From positions 1-61,299 of the forward strand of contig JALNZU010000021.1 of assembly GCA_023229245.1 (NCBI GenBank): a DNA stretch of 61,299 nt, read 5' to 3'. The translations under genes were made by a program, and so were the position numbers. The first letter of the stretch is position 1. The number at the start of each line of letters is the position of its first letter. The notes beneath the pieces are model-generated. The model did not search any database and was not told the DNA's origin. It saw only the letters and a list, made by a program, of their open reading frames with translations. Of this stretch, positions 10,022-19,088 are shown in pieces. The stretch comes from Bacteroidales bacterium (GTDB taxonomy: Bacteria > Bacteroidota > Bacteroidia > Bacteroidales > F082).

Positions 10022-10773
10022 GGTATTTTTTTTTAAAAGGATTAAAATTATTTAATTTATTAGTAGTTTATTTACTACCCCTCTATACATTAATACCATT
10101 TCACCCCTAAATCTAACCACCTAAAATCGTTTTTTTTTGAAAAAAATTCAATTTAATTTTTAATATATTGAGTTCCAGTAATTTAAAATTTCATTTTTTT
10201 GAGATATTTTGATATATTTTTCTAAAGATCGGGTTAAAAGCTTACCTATGTAACAATTTTCCCAGGAAAAAAAGGCAACCAACAGCAGCCGGATTTAAAG
10301 GTTTTTTCCCTACTTCAAGAATAAAGCGATTTACTGTCAAATTCATCTGTGTTGCCGGAAAATGGATCAGACAAAGTAAGCAATGCAAGCTTTGCCTTTA
10401 TACTGATCGACCGTACGATTAGATGTCTTTGTGCTGAGTATAAGCGTTTTGCAAAACAAACAAGCTTATCTGACAGGGCAAAATATGTCCTGTCGTGAAA
10501 AAAAGTAAACACCTCAGGTTTTTTCTCTTCATTTGCCATCAGGTCTGTCAATATTTTTGAGCTATTGATCATGCTAAAAAAGAGTGGAAATCTGAATAAA
10601 AATTCAAAAAACAGGATTGAAATGGCAACTGAAATATTTTCAACATAGCAACACATTATATTTGTGGATTTAAGGAGCTATCGGGATCGGTAAAAATCCG
10701 TCACTTCATCAAGCTACCAAACGATAATATGAAAATACTGTCCATAGAGTGTTGAAAAACAAGACATAGAGAT
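10022..10773. other. AT-rich intergenic region, possible small ORF
   Basis: This 750-bp gap separates the lipoprotein gene from a membrane-protein gene, both on the minus strand. The part next to 10021 is very AT-rich, with long A and T runs at about 10130-10170. That fits a promoter region for the surface cluster, although I see no clean TAnnTTTG element. An open frame at 10315-10656 (minus, 113 codons) has no recognisable domain, signal peptide or neighbour coupling, and I do not treat it as an established gene. Confidence 0.5.
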
Positions 10774-12027
10774 TTATATTTTGCTTTTGATCTGAATCTT
10801 TTCCCTTGGTTTATGCAGCACTATCAAAGCCAGCATCAGCGCACTGATACTGATGGCCTGAATGCGATATGTAAACCAGAAATGGACGGCAGAGTGGTTG
10901 GCCATCACAAAAAACCAGATGTATGGAAGTAGTCCAATCGCTATGAATCCAAGCGCTGCCATGATATGTTGACGGCTGAGCCGGCTCAGTGATCGTAATA
11001 GCAACAATAAGGCAGCTAAATTGATCCATACCAACGGCATTTGGTTGAAGTTTACCCTTACTGCATCCCACCTACCCTGGTCTGTTGCACCGGAGCGCAT
11101 CAGCAAGAAATGCTGTACATCTTTCCAGATATGAAAATCGGTGAACCATGCCACTAATACCCATTTAGAAGCCCATATGAAGGCATATGCCAACAGCCAT
11201 AACAGTCCGCCGGTCAGCCCATCTCTGAGAAATCGTGTGTATGTGAAGCTGTTTTCCCGTATCAGCAGGCTTATCCATACTAAAAAAGGCATGCCAAAGG
11301 TGAGCAAAGGAACAGTAAGCAAGTCAAAGTAAGCTGTTAAAGCTCCTAAGATCAAAAAGACAGTGAATAGCTTATTGGTGTTCTCTATGCGACAGTGAGA
11401 TACAACCATCATCCCGATCAGGGTGATACACAAAGCCGGAGCAAGCTGCATGCTGAACTGCATCACATATTGATTGAGAAAAAGTAATCCGGAATGGAGC
11501 GCAAGAGTTGTCAGGAATCCCAAACGTTTATATAGGAAAATGGTAGTACAAAGAAACAGCAGGCTGCTTAAAAAATAAATCATCCATTTGATCTCGTTAT
11601 AATCCATCATCCAATACAGGAACCGGAACAAAAAGCTGTTGCCATGCCAATATCGCCCGTAAACCACCTTAGGTAGCTGATCGGTATGCTCTATAGTATA
11701 GGCTAAATTGTGCCATTGTGACTGATAGGGTTGACTTTCATCAAAATCCCAGCGGCAGAGTAATACCGACTGTATGGGAGTCTGGTTGTTCAGATTGTAG
11801 ATGATATTAGTGATCATGCCGTCCATTGCATAATCTAAGCTGTGATTTCGCCCTTTGATCATAGGCTCGGGATAATCGGGCAGAGACACCACATCAGGTA
11901 ATGAGTTGCGGATATGCAAGCGCACTGTGTCATCAGGTAACATAGTTGAGATAAGGGAGAAAATGACAACAAAAACCAATAAACCTACAAGCCAGGCAGT
12001 ATAATGGAAGATATCTTTCATCAGCAA
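10774..12027 (-). CDS. Polytopic inner-membrane protein, GT-C-like topology
   Basis: The product is 417 residues with about ten hydrophobic segments. It has one N-terminal helix (residues 9-29), a loop of roughly 110 residues with polar and aromatic content, then closely spaced helices to the C-terminus, which ends in a basic tail (KPREKIQIKSKI). A large soluble loop between the first and second helices recalls GT-C glycosyltransferases of the Dol-P-mannose-dependent type. The usual acidic pair just after helix 1 is not clear, so this is only a structural resemblance. The start could also be the ATG two codons in (12021). It is apparently monocistronic. Confidence 0.7.
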   Translation of the reverse strand: MLMKDIFHYTAWLVGLLVFVVIFSLISTMLPDDTVRLHIRNSLPDVVSLPDYPEPMIKGRNHSLDYAMDGMITNIIYNLNNQTPIQSVLLCRWDFDESQPYQSQWHNLAYTIEHTDQLPKVVYGRYWHGNSFLFRFLYWMMDYNEIKWMIYFLSSLLFLCTTIFLYKRLGFLTTLALHSGLLFLNQYVMQFSMQLAPALCITLIGMMVVSHCRIENTNKLFTVFLILGALTAYFDLLTVPLLTFGMPFLVWISLLIRENSFTYTRFLRDGLTGGLLWLLAYAFIWASKWVLVAWFTDFHIWKDVQHFLLMRSGATDQGRWDAVRVNFNQMPLVWINLAALLLLLRSLSRLSRQHIMAALGFIAIGLLPYIWFFVMANHSAVHFWFTYRIQAISISALMLALIVLHKPREKIQIKSKI

Positions 12028-12169
12028 ATAAATTATATGAAGTAAAACTACAAAATCACATGCAATCCTTCGGTTTTATTTGGATAATAAGTCCGGCATG
12101 GTAGCTTTATTCTATAGCTGTTTTGGCTAATGAAGTAAGTTTCTGTTTTCAACAAAGCTTTCAAAGCCG

Positions 12170-12177
12170 TATTTTTG
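12170..12177 (+). promoter_or_regulatory. Candidate -7 element (TAnnTTTG) for the radical SAM gene
   Basis: TATTTTTG matches the Bacteroidota housekeeping -7 consensus TAnnTTTG. It lies about 75-110 bp before the two possible starts of the radical SAM gene. I do not see a convincing -33 TTG at the usual distance. Confidence 0.4.
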
Positions 12178-12250
12178 TACGATAGTTTCGTGGGCCTATT
12201 TGCAAAAAATAATCATCAGGCGTAGGCTCATGTGATGATTTGCTGTTCAT

Positions 12251-13294
12251 GTGTTGAATAGTGGTAGCAATGAAATTTATTTCCGGATGGAGAAGCATTA
12301 TAATATACCTGTTTTTTTACCTGAGTTAGCTTGTCCGTTTCGTTGTGTATATTGTAATCAATCAGCTATCAGCGGTCATGATGCGGCTCCTTCTGTTTTG
12401 GAGATGAAGGCTGTTATCGAATCCCGTCTTAGTACCATCCCGATAGGAGCGTCTGATGTTGAGATTGCATTTTTCGGAGGTAATTTTACCGGTCTTCCTA
12501 TCTCTTATCAGGAATTCTGCCTGCGATTGGCTAACAGCTATATGAGTTCTGGCAGGGTGAAAGGGATACGTATCAGCACCCGTCCTGATTTTATCACTCA
12601 GCATGCCGTTCGGTTTTTGAAGCAATGGAATGTGCGGACTATAGAGTTAGGAGCTCAGTCGCTTGATGATGAGGTTCTTGTGAAGAGTGGAAGAGGACAT
12701 AATGCGGCCGATGTACATAATGCGTCGGACATGATACGTGCCGAAGGCCTGCGCTTAGGACTTCAGATGATGATAGGCCTGCCCGGCGATAGTCTGTCAA
12801 GTTCCCTGACTACCGCACAAAAAATTATTGAAGCCGGAGCTGATGAAACCAGAATATATCCTTGCTTGGTCATAGCAGATACCGAGCTTGAAGAGCAATT
12901 TAAAAATGGGATATATCAAGCGTTGCCTTTGCAGGATGCGATAGAGTGGTCGGCTGAACTATATCTGCTGTTTGAACGTGCAGGAGTGAAAGTGATACGG
13001 ATGGGATTATTTCCGTCAGACGAGCTGCGTTCGTATGGCTATATAGCCGGGCCTTTTCATCCGGCTTTTAAAGAGTTGGTGATGACACATATATGGAAAA
13101 AACTTTTTGAGAAAACACAATGGCCTGAAGCTAAAGCTATACGGATAGAGGTTCCTGTAAGCGAACGTAATTTCGCGATAGGATATCAGGCTGTCAATAA
13201 AAAAAACTTGTCAGAGCGATACGAAAAAGTTAGTTTTCATGCTGCTGACTTGCCACACAGAGATCATTTCACCATCCATATCGAAAAATTATGA
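12251..13294 (+). CDS. Radical SAM protein, Elp3/HemN-like
   Basis: The product is 347 residues. The radical SAM cluster motif CxxxCxxC is seen as CPFRCVYCNQ about 15 residues after the second ATG. It is followed by a glycine-rich FFGGNFTGLP motif and an ISTRPDFI strand, typical of the Elp3/HemN-type barrel. The second ATG (12287; MEKHYNIPVFLPELACPFRC) is the more natural start, because the cluster motif usually lies close to the N-terminus. The family uses S-adenosylmethionine and a [4Fe-4S] cluster to generate a radical; the substrate is unknown. The stop overlaps the next gene by 4 bp (ATGA), so the two products are probably made and used together. Confidence 0.85.
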   Translation: MLNSGSNEIYFRMEKHYNIPVFLPELACPFRCVYCNQSAISGHDAAPSVLEMKAVIESRLSTIPIGASDVEIAFFGGNFTGLPISYQEFCLRLANSYMSSGRVKGIRISTRPDFITQHAVRFLKQWNVRTIELGAQSLDDEVLVKSGRGHNAADVHNASDMIRAEGLRLGLQMMIGLPGDSLSSSLTTAQKIIEAGADETRIYPCLVIADTELEEQFKNGIYQALPLQDAIEWSAELYLLFERAGVKVIRMGLFPSDELRSYGYIAGPFHPAFKELVMTHIWKKLFEKTQWPEAKAIRIEVPVSERNFAIGYQAVNKKNLSERYEKVSFHAADLPHRDHFTIHIEKL

Positions 13295-14001
13295 TTATCC
13301 TAGCTGATAGCCGGATGCCGACAGCAGCTCTTGAGCAGTTACAAGCCATGGGAACTTTGGTTGGTCTTTTACCTATGACTGAGGTATATCAGGCTATTGC
13401 ATCTCATCCTGATATATTTTTTTGTCCTACGCCTTCTGGGCTTGTTTATGCACCCGAACTCCCCTATCCAATTATCCAGCTGCTTGATCAAGCTGGCGTA
13501 CCTCTGATCAAAGGGGTAAAACAGCCTCAGAGCCAGTATCCGTTCACTTCACACTATAACGCTGTGGCAACTGAGACGCTCTTGCTGCATAACCTCTCTT
13601 ATACCGACCCGGCTATTAGAGAGCTGTATCCTCCTTCTCAGCAAATTCATCTCAATCAGGGATATACGCGATGTAATCTGCTTCCGGTAGCACCAAATGC
13701 ATTTATCACTTCAGATAAAGCTTGTTTCAATACCCTGAAACGTTCAGGCATGGAGGTTTTTCTATGCTCTACAAAGAGTGTTCGCTTAGCAGGCTTTCGT
13801 CATGGCTTTTTCCCAGGCTGCTGTGGAATACTTCAGGATATAATCTATGTTTGTGGAAATCCCCGATTATTACCTGATCATAAACCCTTGACAGAGTTTT
13901 GTGGGCATTATGGAAAACAACTAATAGCTTTATACGACGGACCATTACTAGATGTAGGAAGTATCTTTTTTCTGGACGCTTTTTCTTGCGATCAGCTGTA
14001 A
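13291..14001 (+). CDS. GME-fold (DUF6873-like) hypothetical protein
   Basis: The product is 236 residues and starts in a 4-bp ATGA overlap with the radical SAM gene. The layout resembles proteins annotated as DUF6873/GME-fold (guanidine-modifying-enzyme-like): an N-terminal ADSRMPTAALEQLQAMG, then ASHPDIFFCPTPSG, then a GYTRCNLLPV segment. That assignment is from memory and is moderate. It is cysteine-rich for its size (about eight Cys), with a Cys pair in HGFFPGCCGILQD and another Cys in CGHYGKQ. No signal peptide or membrane segment is visible. It could be the substrate, partner or downstream enzyme of the radical SAM protein; which one cannot be told from sequence. Confidence 0.65.
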   Translation: MIILADSRMPTAALEQLQAMGTLVGLLPMTEVYQAIASHPDIFFCPTPSGLVYAPELPYPIIQLLDQAGVPLIKGVKQPQSQYPFTSHYNAVATETLLLHNLSYTDPAIRELYPPSQQIHLNQGYTRCNLLPVAPNAFITSDKACFNTLKRSGMEVFLCSTKSVRLAGFRHGFFPGCCGILQDIIYVCGNPRLLPDHKPLTEFCGHYGKQLIALYDGPLLDVGSIFFLDAFSCDQL

Positions 14002-14275
14002 CTTTTGATTGTACCTTTTTCCGCAGTTTATTTAATCCAGGTCTGATTAGAAACTATGGTATAAAAGCAGCCGTATGTCTTGTTTTTCTGATTGTACTTT
14101 GGATTATTCCGTATTTTTGAACATCCGATACCAGGAAATGGATTTGCACCCATTTTTAATCATCATATATGAATTAGGATAGGATCAACAAAATGCATGG
14201 GAAATAATTTCAGTATTATTTTTTAAAATATTTTAAGGGTGATTTACGAATTAGTAGTTCCAAAGTTTTAAACAT

Positions 14276-15622
14276 ATGAAGAGAAGTGAGTTTATCAAGT
14301 TAGGTGCATTGGTTAGTGCGGCTTTCACTGTTTTGCCTTCTAAGGTGGTTTTTGGCAGCCCGAACGGTAAGTTGCGTCTTGGGGTTATTGGGACAGGCTT
14401 GCGCGGTCAGGAGCTGTTACGGTTGAGTTTACAGCGCGAGGATACAGAGGTGCCGGCTATTTGCGATATACAACCGGTAATGATTGAAAGTGCGTTGCGC
14501 TTGTACGACAAAGCTAACAAACCACATCCTGTAATATACAGTAAAGGCGATTATGCATATCGCGAACTGCTTGCCCGTAAAGATATTGATGCCGTGATAA
14601 TTGCTACCCCATGGGAGTGGCACTATCCTATGGCTATGGAGGCTATGGATGCTAAAAAACATGTGGGATGCGAGGTGATCATGGGTACAACAGTAGAAGA
14701 ACACTGGGATATAGTCCGTAAATCGCAGACACTCGGTATGCAATATATGATGTTAGAGAATGTGTGTTATAGGCGCGATATTATGGCAGTGTTGCAGTTG
14801 GTACGACAGCATGTTTTTGGTGAGTTAGTCCATTTACAGGGAGGGTATCAGCATGATTTGCGGGATGTGAAGTTTAACGATGGCAAACAGCCTTATGGCG
14901 GAGGTGTTGAGTTTGGTGAAAAAGCTTACTCAGAGGCACAATGGCGTACCCAACATTCGATCAGGCGCAATGGTGATCTCTATCCCACACATGGCATAGG
15001 ACCTTTGTCTAAAATGATTGGAGTCCATGCCGGTAACCGATTTACGCATCTGGTATCTATGGCTTCCAAAGCCCGTGGCCTACACGAATATATCGTCCAA
15101 CACGGAGGCAAACATCATCCGAATGCGGATATTAAGTTTCAGTTGGGCGATTTGGTTACTACCATGATCAATACTGCAAATGGCGAGACCATCCTTTTAC
15201 AGCACGATACTAATCTGCCCCGGCCTTATTCGTTAGGCTTCAGAGTTCAGGGAACTAAAGGATTGTGGATGGATCTTAACCGATCAATACATATAGAGGG
15301 AATTACGCAGGCACATCGCTGGGAGACTACCGACGAATGGTTTAAAAAATTTGACCATCCGCTTTGGCAGAGATACGGGGAAGATGCGCAAGGCGCCGGA
15401 CATGGCGGGATGGACTTTTTTGTGGTGAATGCATTTATACAAGCTATACGAAATGATGAGCCAACACCTATTAATGTGTATGACTCTGCTGCCTGGAGCG
15501 TCATCACGCCTTTGTCTGAAGAATCTATAGCACAGGGAAACAAGCCTATAGACTTCCCCGATTTTACTGATGGAAGGTGGAAAACCATGCCGGATATATT
15601 TGCTAACTCTGACCGATATTAG
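14276..15622 (+). CDS. Gfo/Idh/MocA-fold protein, probable GH109 alpha-N-acetylgalactosaminidase
   Basis: The product is 448 residues. The N-terminal 27 residues look like an export signal (SEFIKLGALVSAAFTVLPSK). A Rossmann domain follows (LGVIGTGLRGQELL; IDAVIIATPWEWHY), then the family-specific ENVCYRRDIMAVLQLVRQ and QGGYQHDLRDVKF, and late GAGHGGMDFFV. These segments match GH109, whose members use a bound NAD+ to cleave alpha-linked GalNAc. The gene is followed at once by a sugar-kinase-like gene, which fits release and phosphorylation of an amino sugar. Family assignment is good; substrate is by analogy. About 270 bp without a gene precede it. Confidence 0.85.
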   Translation: MKRSEFIKLGALVSAAFTVLPSKVVFGSPNGKLRLGVIGTGLRGQELLRLSLQREDTEVPAICDIQPVMIESALRLYDKANKPHPVIYSKGDYAYRELLARKDIDAVIIATPWEWHYPMAMEAMDAKKHVGCEVIMGTTVEEHWDIVRKSQTLGMQYMMLENVCYRRDIMAVLQLVRQHVFGELVHLQGGYQHDLRDVKFNDGKQPYGGGVEFGEKAYSEAQWRTQHSIRRNGDLYPTHGIGPLSKMIGVHAGNRFTHLVSMASKARGLHEYIVQHGGKHHPNADIKFQLGDLVTTMINTANGETILLQHDTNLPRPYSLGFRVQGTKGLWMDLNRSIHIEGITQAHRWETTDEWFKKFDHPLWQRYGEDAQGAGHGGMDFFVVNAFIQAIRNDEPTPINVYDSAAWSVITPLSEESIAQGNKPIDFPDFTDGRWKTMPDIFANSDRY

Positions 15623-16694
15623 ACTAAAATTTCAGGTGCAACAGTTCGTCATCCCTTTAGAGATACGTAAAGCGTTCAAATTAGATAGGGCCGGGTATAT
15701 TGCAAAAGAGCATGGGAAGGGAAATATACAGCAGACTTATGCAATTTATTTTAAGGAAGAACCGCTTTATATCCTTCAGAAAATTAATCCGCATATTTTC
15801 CCTAAGCCCTGGCAGATAGCCGACAACTGGGAGCGTGCGGCAGACTATTTGAATAGGCATGCACCCGATTATCAGATGGTCAGATGTATATCAGCAACAA
15901 CGGGTGATAGCCTGATAGAAGATACAACAGGTTGTTTTTGGCGACTGATGCCGTTTATAAAGAATAGTTGTAGCTATTCTACCGCCATAGACCTGCATAT
16001 GGCACGACAGGCTGCTTCAGCTTTTGGGAAGTTTGTCGCATTACTGAGTGAAGTGAAAATTGAATCGTTTCATGCCATTATCCCCGACTTTCATGATGTG
16101 AGTTTGCGAAAGCGGCAATACGATCAGGCGTTGGATGTTGCTACCCCTGAACGAAAAGAATTAGCCAGGGAATTGATTGATCATCTCAAAGCGTATCACT
16201 GGATCACGGAATGGTACTCCCGGGCTGCACCCCAGATGCCGAAACGTTTGATGCATATGGATGCGAAAATGGATAACATACTGTTCGACTGCACCACACG
16301 GGAGTTCAGGGCTATCATCGACTTTGATACATTAATGCCCGGACTGATCATCTCCGACATAGGCGATTTGATCCGTACTATGGCTTGCAGCAGTGATGAA
16401 AATGAAACCGACTTTGAGTCAATCTTTATCCGTAGCGATATAGTACAAGCCATACACGAAACCTATTTTGATCAGGTTGAAGATTTTCTTACCGAAGCCG
16501 AGAGGGAATATATGTTGTTTGGTGGACCGGTATTGGTATATATGCAGGCGCTCCGCTTTCTAACTGATTATTTGTCGGGTGATGTGTATTATAAAACTAA
16601 GTACCCAGCGCATAACCTGATGCGTGCCATCAATCAAAAGGTGGTGTTGCAAAAGCTGTTGAAAGAGCCTGTCTATACGCCTTTTATCCTTTGA
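15570..16694 (+). CDS. APH-fold kinase, N-acetylhexosamine 1-kinase-like
   Basis: The frame of 374 codons has an aminoglycoside-phosphotransferase fold. It has an N-lobe lysine region (GKGNIQQTYAIYF, LYILQKINPHIF), the catalytic loop LMHMDAKMDNILF (Asp and Asn in the H-x-D-x(4)-N pattern), and the metal-binding AIIDFDTLMPG. Proteins of this type are often labelled mucin desulfatase or phosphotransferase, and some are N-acetylhexosamine 1-kinases. The neighbouring GH109 gene supports GalNAc as substrate. The ATG at 15570 would overlap GH109 by 53 bp and add residues unlike the family. A GTG at 15636, 14 bp after the GH109 stop, is a likelier start. The 3' end overlaps the convergent regulator gene by 11 bp. 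Confidence 0.8.
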   Translation: MEGGKPCRIYLLTLTDIRLKFQVQQFVIPLEIRKAFKLDRAGYIAKEHGKGNIQQTYAIYFKEEPLYILQKINPHIFPKPWQIADNWERAADYLNRHAPDYQMVRCISATTGDSLIEDTTGCFWRLMPFIKNSCSYSTAIDLHMARQAASAFGKFVALLSEVKIESFHAIIPDFHDVSLRKRQYDQALDVATPERKELARELIDHLKAYHWITEWYSRAAPQMPKRLMHMDAKMDNILFDCTTREFRAIIDFDTLMPGLIISDIGDLIRTMACSSDENETDFESIFIRSDIVQAIHETYFDQVEDFLTEAEREYMLFGGPVLVYMQALRFLTDYLSGDVYYKTKYPAHNLMRAINQKVVLQKLLKEPVYTPFIL

Positions 16695-17397
16695 GAGCTA
16701 TTTCTCTGAGCTTGTCGAACTCAAGAATTTCAATCACTTTTCCGTTTAGGGCAATGATACGTTCGGCTTCAAATTCTTTTAAGATTCGTGTTGTACTTTC
16801 TTTGGTCATATTCGACATTTCACCTAACTCTAAGCGGGTTAGGTTGAGCCGGAACGAACGATCGTGAAACACTTTCTCGCTTAGATAGATCAGGGTGTCG
16901 GCTAAACGACCATGCATTTGCTTCTGTGTCAGGCTGATGAGGCGCTCAAAATTTGAAGCACTCTTTTGATTGCAATGCCGGATGAGGCCTTCCGAGAAAT
17001 CTGGATTCATGCGGATCACTTTTCGGATATTTTCAGCAGGTATGAAACAGGCCGAACAATCGGAAAGGGCTGCTACACTGTATTGATACCGCAGATCAGT
17101 AAACAAACCTGGGCTTCCGAAAAACTTCCAGGGTAATACTATGTCAAGGATAAGATTTTTTCTGTCAATACCTTCAAGGTATAATTTTGCCATACCACTG
17201 ACCAATACGATCAGATGAGCAGCCGTTGTCCCTTGTTTGATAATATTTTCTCCCGAATTGAAAACCACTTCAAATCTGCCGGTATTTACTAACTTCAACT
17301 CTTCGTTGCTCAGCAGATTAAACAAAGGCGAGCGCTTGTTACAAGTGTCACAGTGAATACAATGTTCAGACTTTCGGTTGAGCATCTGGAAAGACAA
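16684..17397 (-). CDS. Crp/Fnr-family transcriptional regulator
   Basis: The product is 237 residues. The N-terminus carries three cysteines (Cys13, 16, 19 in HCIHCDTCNK) that recall the FNR iron-sulfur cluster region. A fourth ligand could come from the CSAC segment near residue 115, but the fourth N-terminal Cys of E. coli FNR is absent. A cyclic-nucleotide-binding-like beta-roll follows (GENIIKQGTTAAHLIVLVSG). The C-terminal winged helix has the recognition stretch KESTTRILKEFE, keeping the Glu and Arg that read TGA half-sites in FNR and CRP. It could act on the TTGAT-N4-ATCAA palindrome at 31805; that link is inference. It is convergent with and slightly overlaps the kinase gene. Confidence 0.87.
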   Translation of the reverse strand: MSFQMLNRKSEHCIHCDTCNKRSPLFNLLSNEELKLVNTGRFEVVFNSGENIIKQGTTAAHLIVLVSGMAKLYLEGIDRKNLILDIVLPWKFFGSPGLFTDLRYQYSVAALSDCSACFIPAENIRKVIRMNPDFSEGLIRHCNQKSASNFERLISLTQKQMHGRLADTLIYLSEKVFHDRSFRLNLTRLELGEMSNMTKESTTRILKEFEAERIIALNGKVIEILEFDKLREIALKG

Positions 17398-17592
17398 TAT
17401 TATTTGATGTTATGATCTATTCATGAGTTGATCTGAAACACAAAAATAAATGATTTATCTTAATCAGCTTAAAGTTTTTTGTTTAGTCGTTCAGGATTAC
17501 ATCTATTTTACTAAAGACACCCAAAATACTATGTTTATTTTGCTGCCTGTTTTTTTAGTATTTTCGTTCTCATAGTTATCGATAAACTTTGT

Positions 17593-18291
17593 ATGCGTCA
17601 TACTTTGTCAGTCTTTTTTTTAGGGATAAGCTTCATCTTGAATTCCCAGTCTGTTGTTACAAATTTACATCTTGGCACTGGCCTGTCGCAGCCTTTATTT
17701 GAATATGCTTCTTACAGTCTGGATGATGGATGTTTTGCTCAAAGTGGTTTTCTGGGTGCAGTTTCTTTGAGTAGTTTATACAATAATAGGTGGGGGTTGC
17801 AAATGCAGCTTGGGTTGCAGTTGCATCCGGTGGCTGTCGAACGTTTGGGGTATGAAAAAGTACAGACCGATCCATTTCTTACCGATCTGACTATCCGCAG
17901 CGAGCCTTATCGCATTATGAGCTTTATAGGTGGACCGGCTTACCGAATGGGGGTGGCTGAAAAAATAGATGTTGATATGCGGTTGAATGCAGGACTTTTT
18001 GTGAGCTACAGCCCTTATCAGTTATACAAGCCAGTATATTATATGGGAGGGCCTCCTTTTTATGAGATCACTAATTCACAAAGCCGAAGCTTTGCATACG
18101 GAGCAGGGATCTCAATAAGTTATGCTGTCTCAGATTGCTTCCATCTAACTGTTGAAACTGATTTCATGCGTTCGGAAGCTCGTTTTGGATTTGTAAGCGC
18201 ATCGGGAATACGGGAAGATATCAGACAATTAAGCTTGTTGAACGCCTATATCACCCTACGTATTCATTTACCTGAGATTTATTTGGATTAG
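17593..18291 (+). CDS. Outer-membrane beta-barrel-like secreted protein
   Basis: The product is 232 residues. A signal peptide (MRHTLSVFFLGISFILNSQ) is followed by alternating hydrophobic/polar strands consistent with a small eight-stranded barrel (for example RWGLQMQLGLQLHPVAV, KIDVDMRLNAGLFVSY, SFAYGAGISISYAV). It ends in a strand (NAYITLRIHLP) but not in the classic terminal Phe. No specific family was recognised. It is followed 100 bp later by another exported protein on the same strand. Confidence 0.7.
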   Translation: MRHTLSVFFLGISFILNSQSVVTNLHLGTGLSQPLFEYASYSLDDGCFAQSGFLGAVSLSSLYNNRWGLQMQLGLQLHPVAVERLGYEKVQTDPFLTDLTIRSEPYRIMSFIGGPAYRMGVAEKIDVDMRLNAGLFVSYSPYQLYKPVYYMGGPPFYEITNSQSRSFAYGAGISISYAVSDCFHLTVETDFMRSEARFGFVSASGIREDIRQLSLLNAYITLRIHLPEIYLD

Positions 18292-18390
18292 CGAATTATC
18301 AATCATCCTCACTATATGGATAGTGCCTTAACAAAATTTAAACAGAGTAGCTGTAGAATAGCAGGCATTTCGTTTACCTTTGCTTGTCAT

Positions 18391-19023
18391 ATGAAAAATG
18401 CCGGCCTCATTTTGTTTCTGCTCTTGTGCAGCATGATTCCATATACTATGGAGGCACAGCAAAGTGTCTGGATTGAAGGAGAGGTACTTACAGCCGATAG
18501 CTTGCTGCCATTGAAAAACGTACACATCATCAGCCGGATGAATCGCAGGGGTACTATAAGCGATGCGGACGGTAAGTTTGTCCTACACGGTAAGACTAAA
18601 GATACCGTCATGTTTTCTGCCATAGGATTTCATCGCACTATCATGCCTTTTGACAGTTCGTTGACTGAAAATGATAACAGATGGAAAGTATTGTTACGTA
18701 AGGATACCATACTTATGGAGGAGGTGGTAGTGCGCTCGTTTTACGACTGGCCTACCTTTAAGCAATTGTTTGTAACCATGAAGCCTATCACCTTGCCTAG
18801 GTTAGAAAATATTAACGATGAGTTGCGTGATATTTTGTTATATATGGACCCTGCACCCTTGACTATTAAAGGGCCTATACAAGCGTTATACGATTTGTTC
18901 AATGATGCGGCACGACTTCAGCGACGATTGCAACGCAACAGAAGACTGTATAATCAGCAACTGATCAAAGAAGGACGTTATGATGAGCTGATACCGGAAA
19001 CACTTGATCATCAAGATCAATAG
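18391..19023 (+). CDS. Carboxypeptidase-like regulatory-domain (CarboxypepD_reg) secreted protein
   Basis: The frame opens at 18316, but the ATG at 18391 gives a proper signal peptide (MKNAGLILFLLLCSMIPYTM, then EAQ) and is taken as the start (210 residues). Residues about 27-95 are a carboxypeptidase-regulatory-like beta-sandwich: VWIEGEVLTADSLLPLKNVH, ISDADGKFVLHG, VMFSAIGFHRTIM. This is the module found at the N-terminus of TonB-dependent transporters and in stand-alone Bacteroidota envelope proteins. A helical, Arg/Gln-rich C-terminus follows (LQRRLQRNRRLYNQQLI). It is likely periplasmic or outer-membrane associated; role unknown. Confidence 0.8.
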   Translation: MKNAGLILFLLLCSMIPYTMEAQQSVWIEGEVLTADSLLPLKNVHIISRMNRRGTISDADGKFVLHGKTKDTVMFSAIGFHRTIMPFDSSLTENDNRWKVLLRKDTILMEEVVVRSFYDWPTFKQLFVTMKPITLPRLENINDELRDILLYMDPAPLTIKGPIQALYDLFNDAARLQRRLQRNRRLYNQQLIKEGRYDELIPETLDHQDQ

Positions 19024-19088
19024 CTGAATTGTCGGATCTAATATCCTTGTGTTGTATCAGTGTTCCTGGCCTTAGTGAATTACGATTG

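Noticed and set aside
10315..10656. 113-codon minus-strand frame in the gap
   Set aside because: No domain, signal, coupling or plausible composition; AT-rich DNA gives such frames by chance.
13899..14120. 73-codon plus-strand frame ending in a hydrophobic stretch
   Set aside because: It mostly overlaps the preceding gene in another frame and has no independent start near the hydrophobic part.
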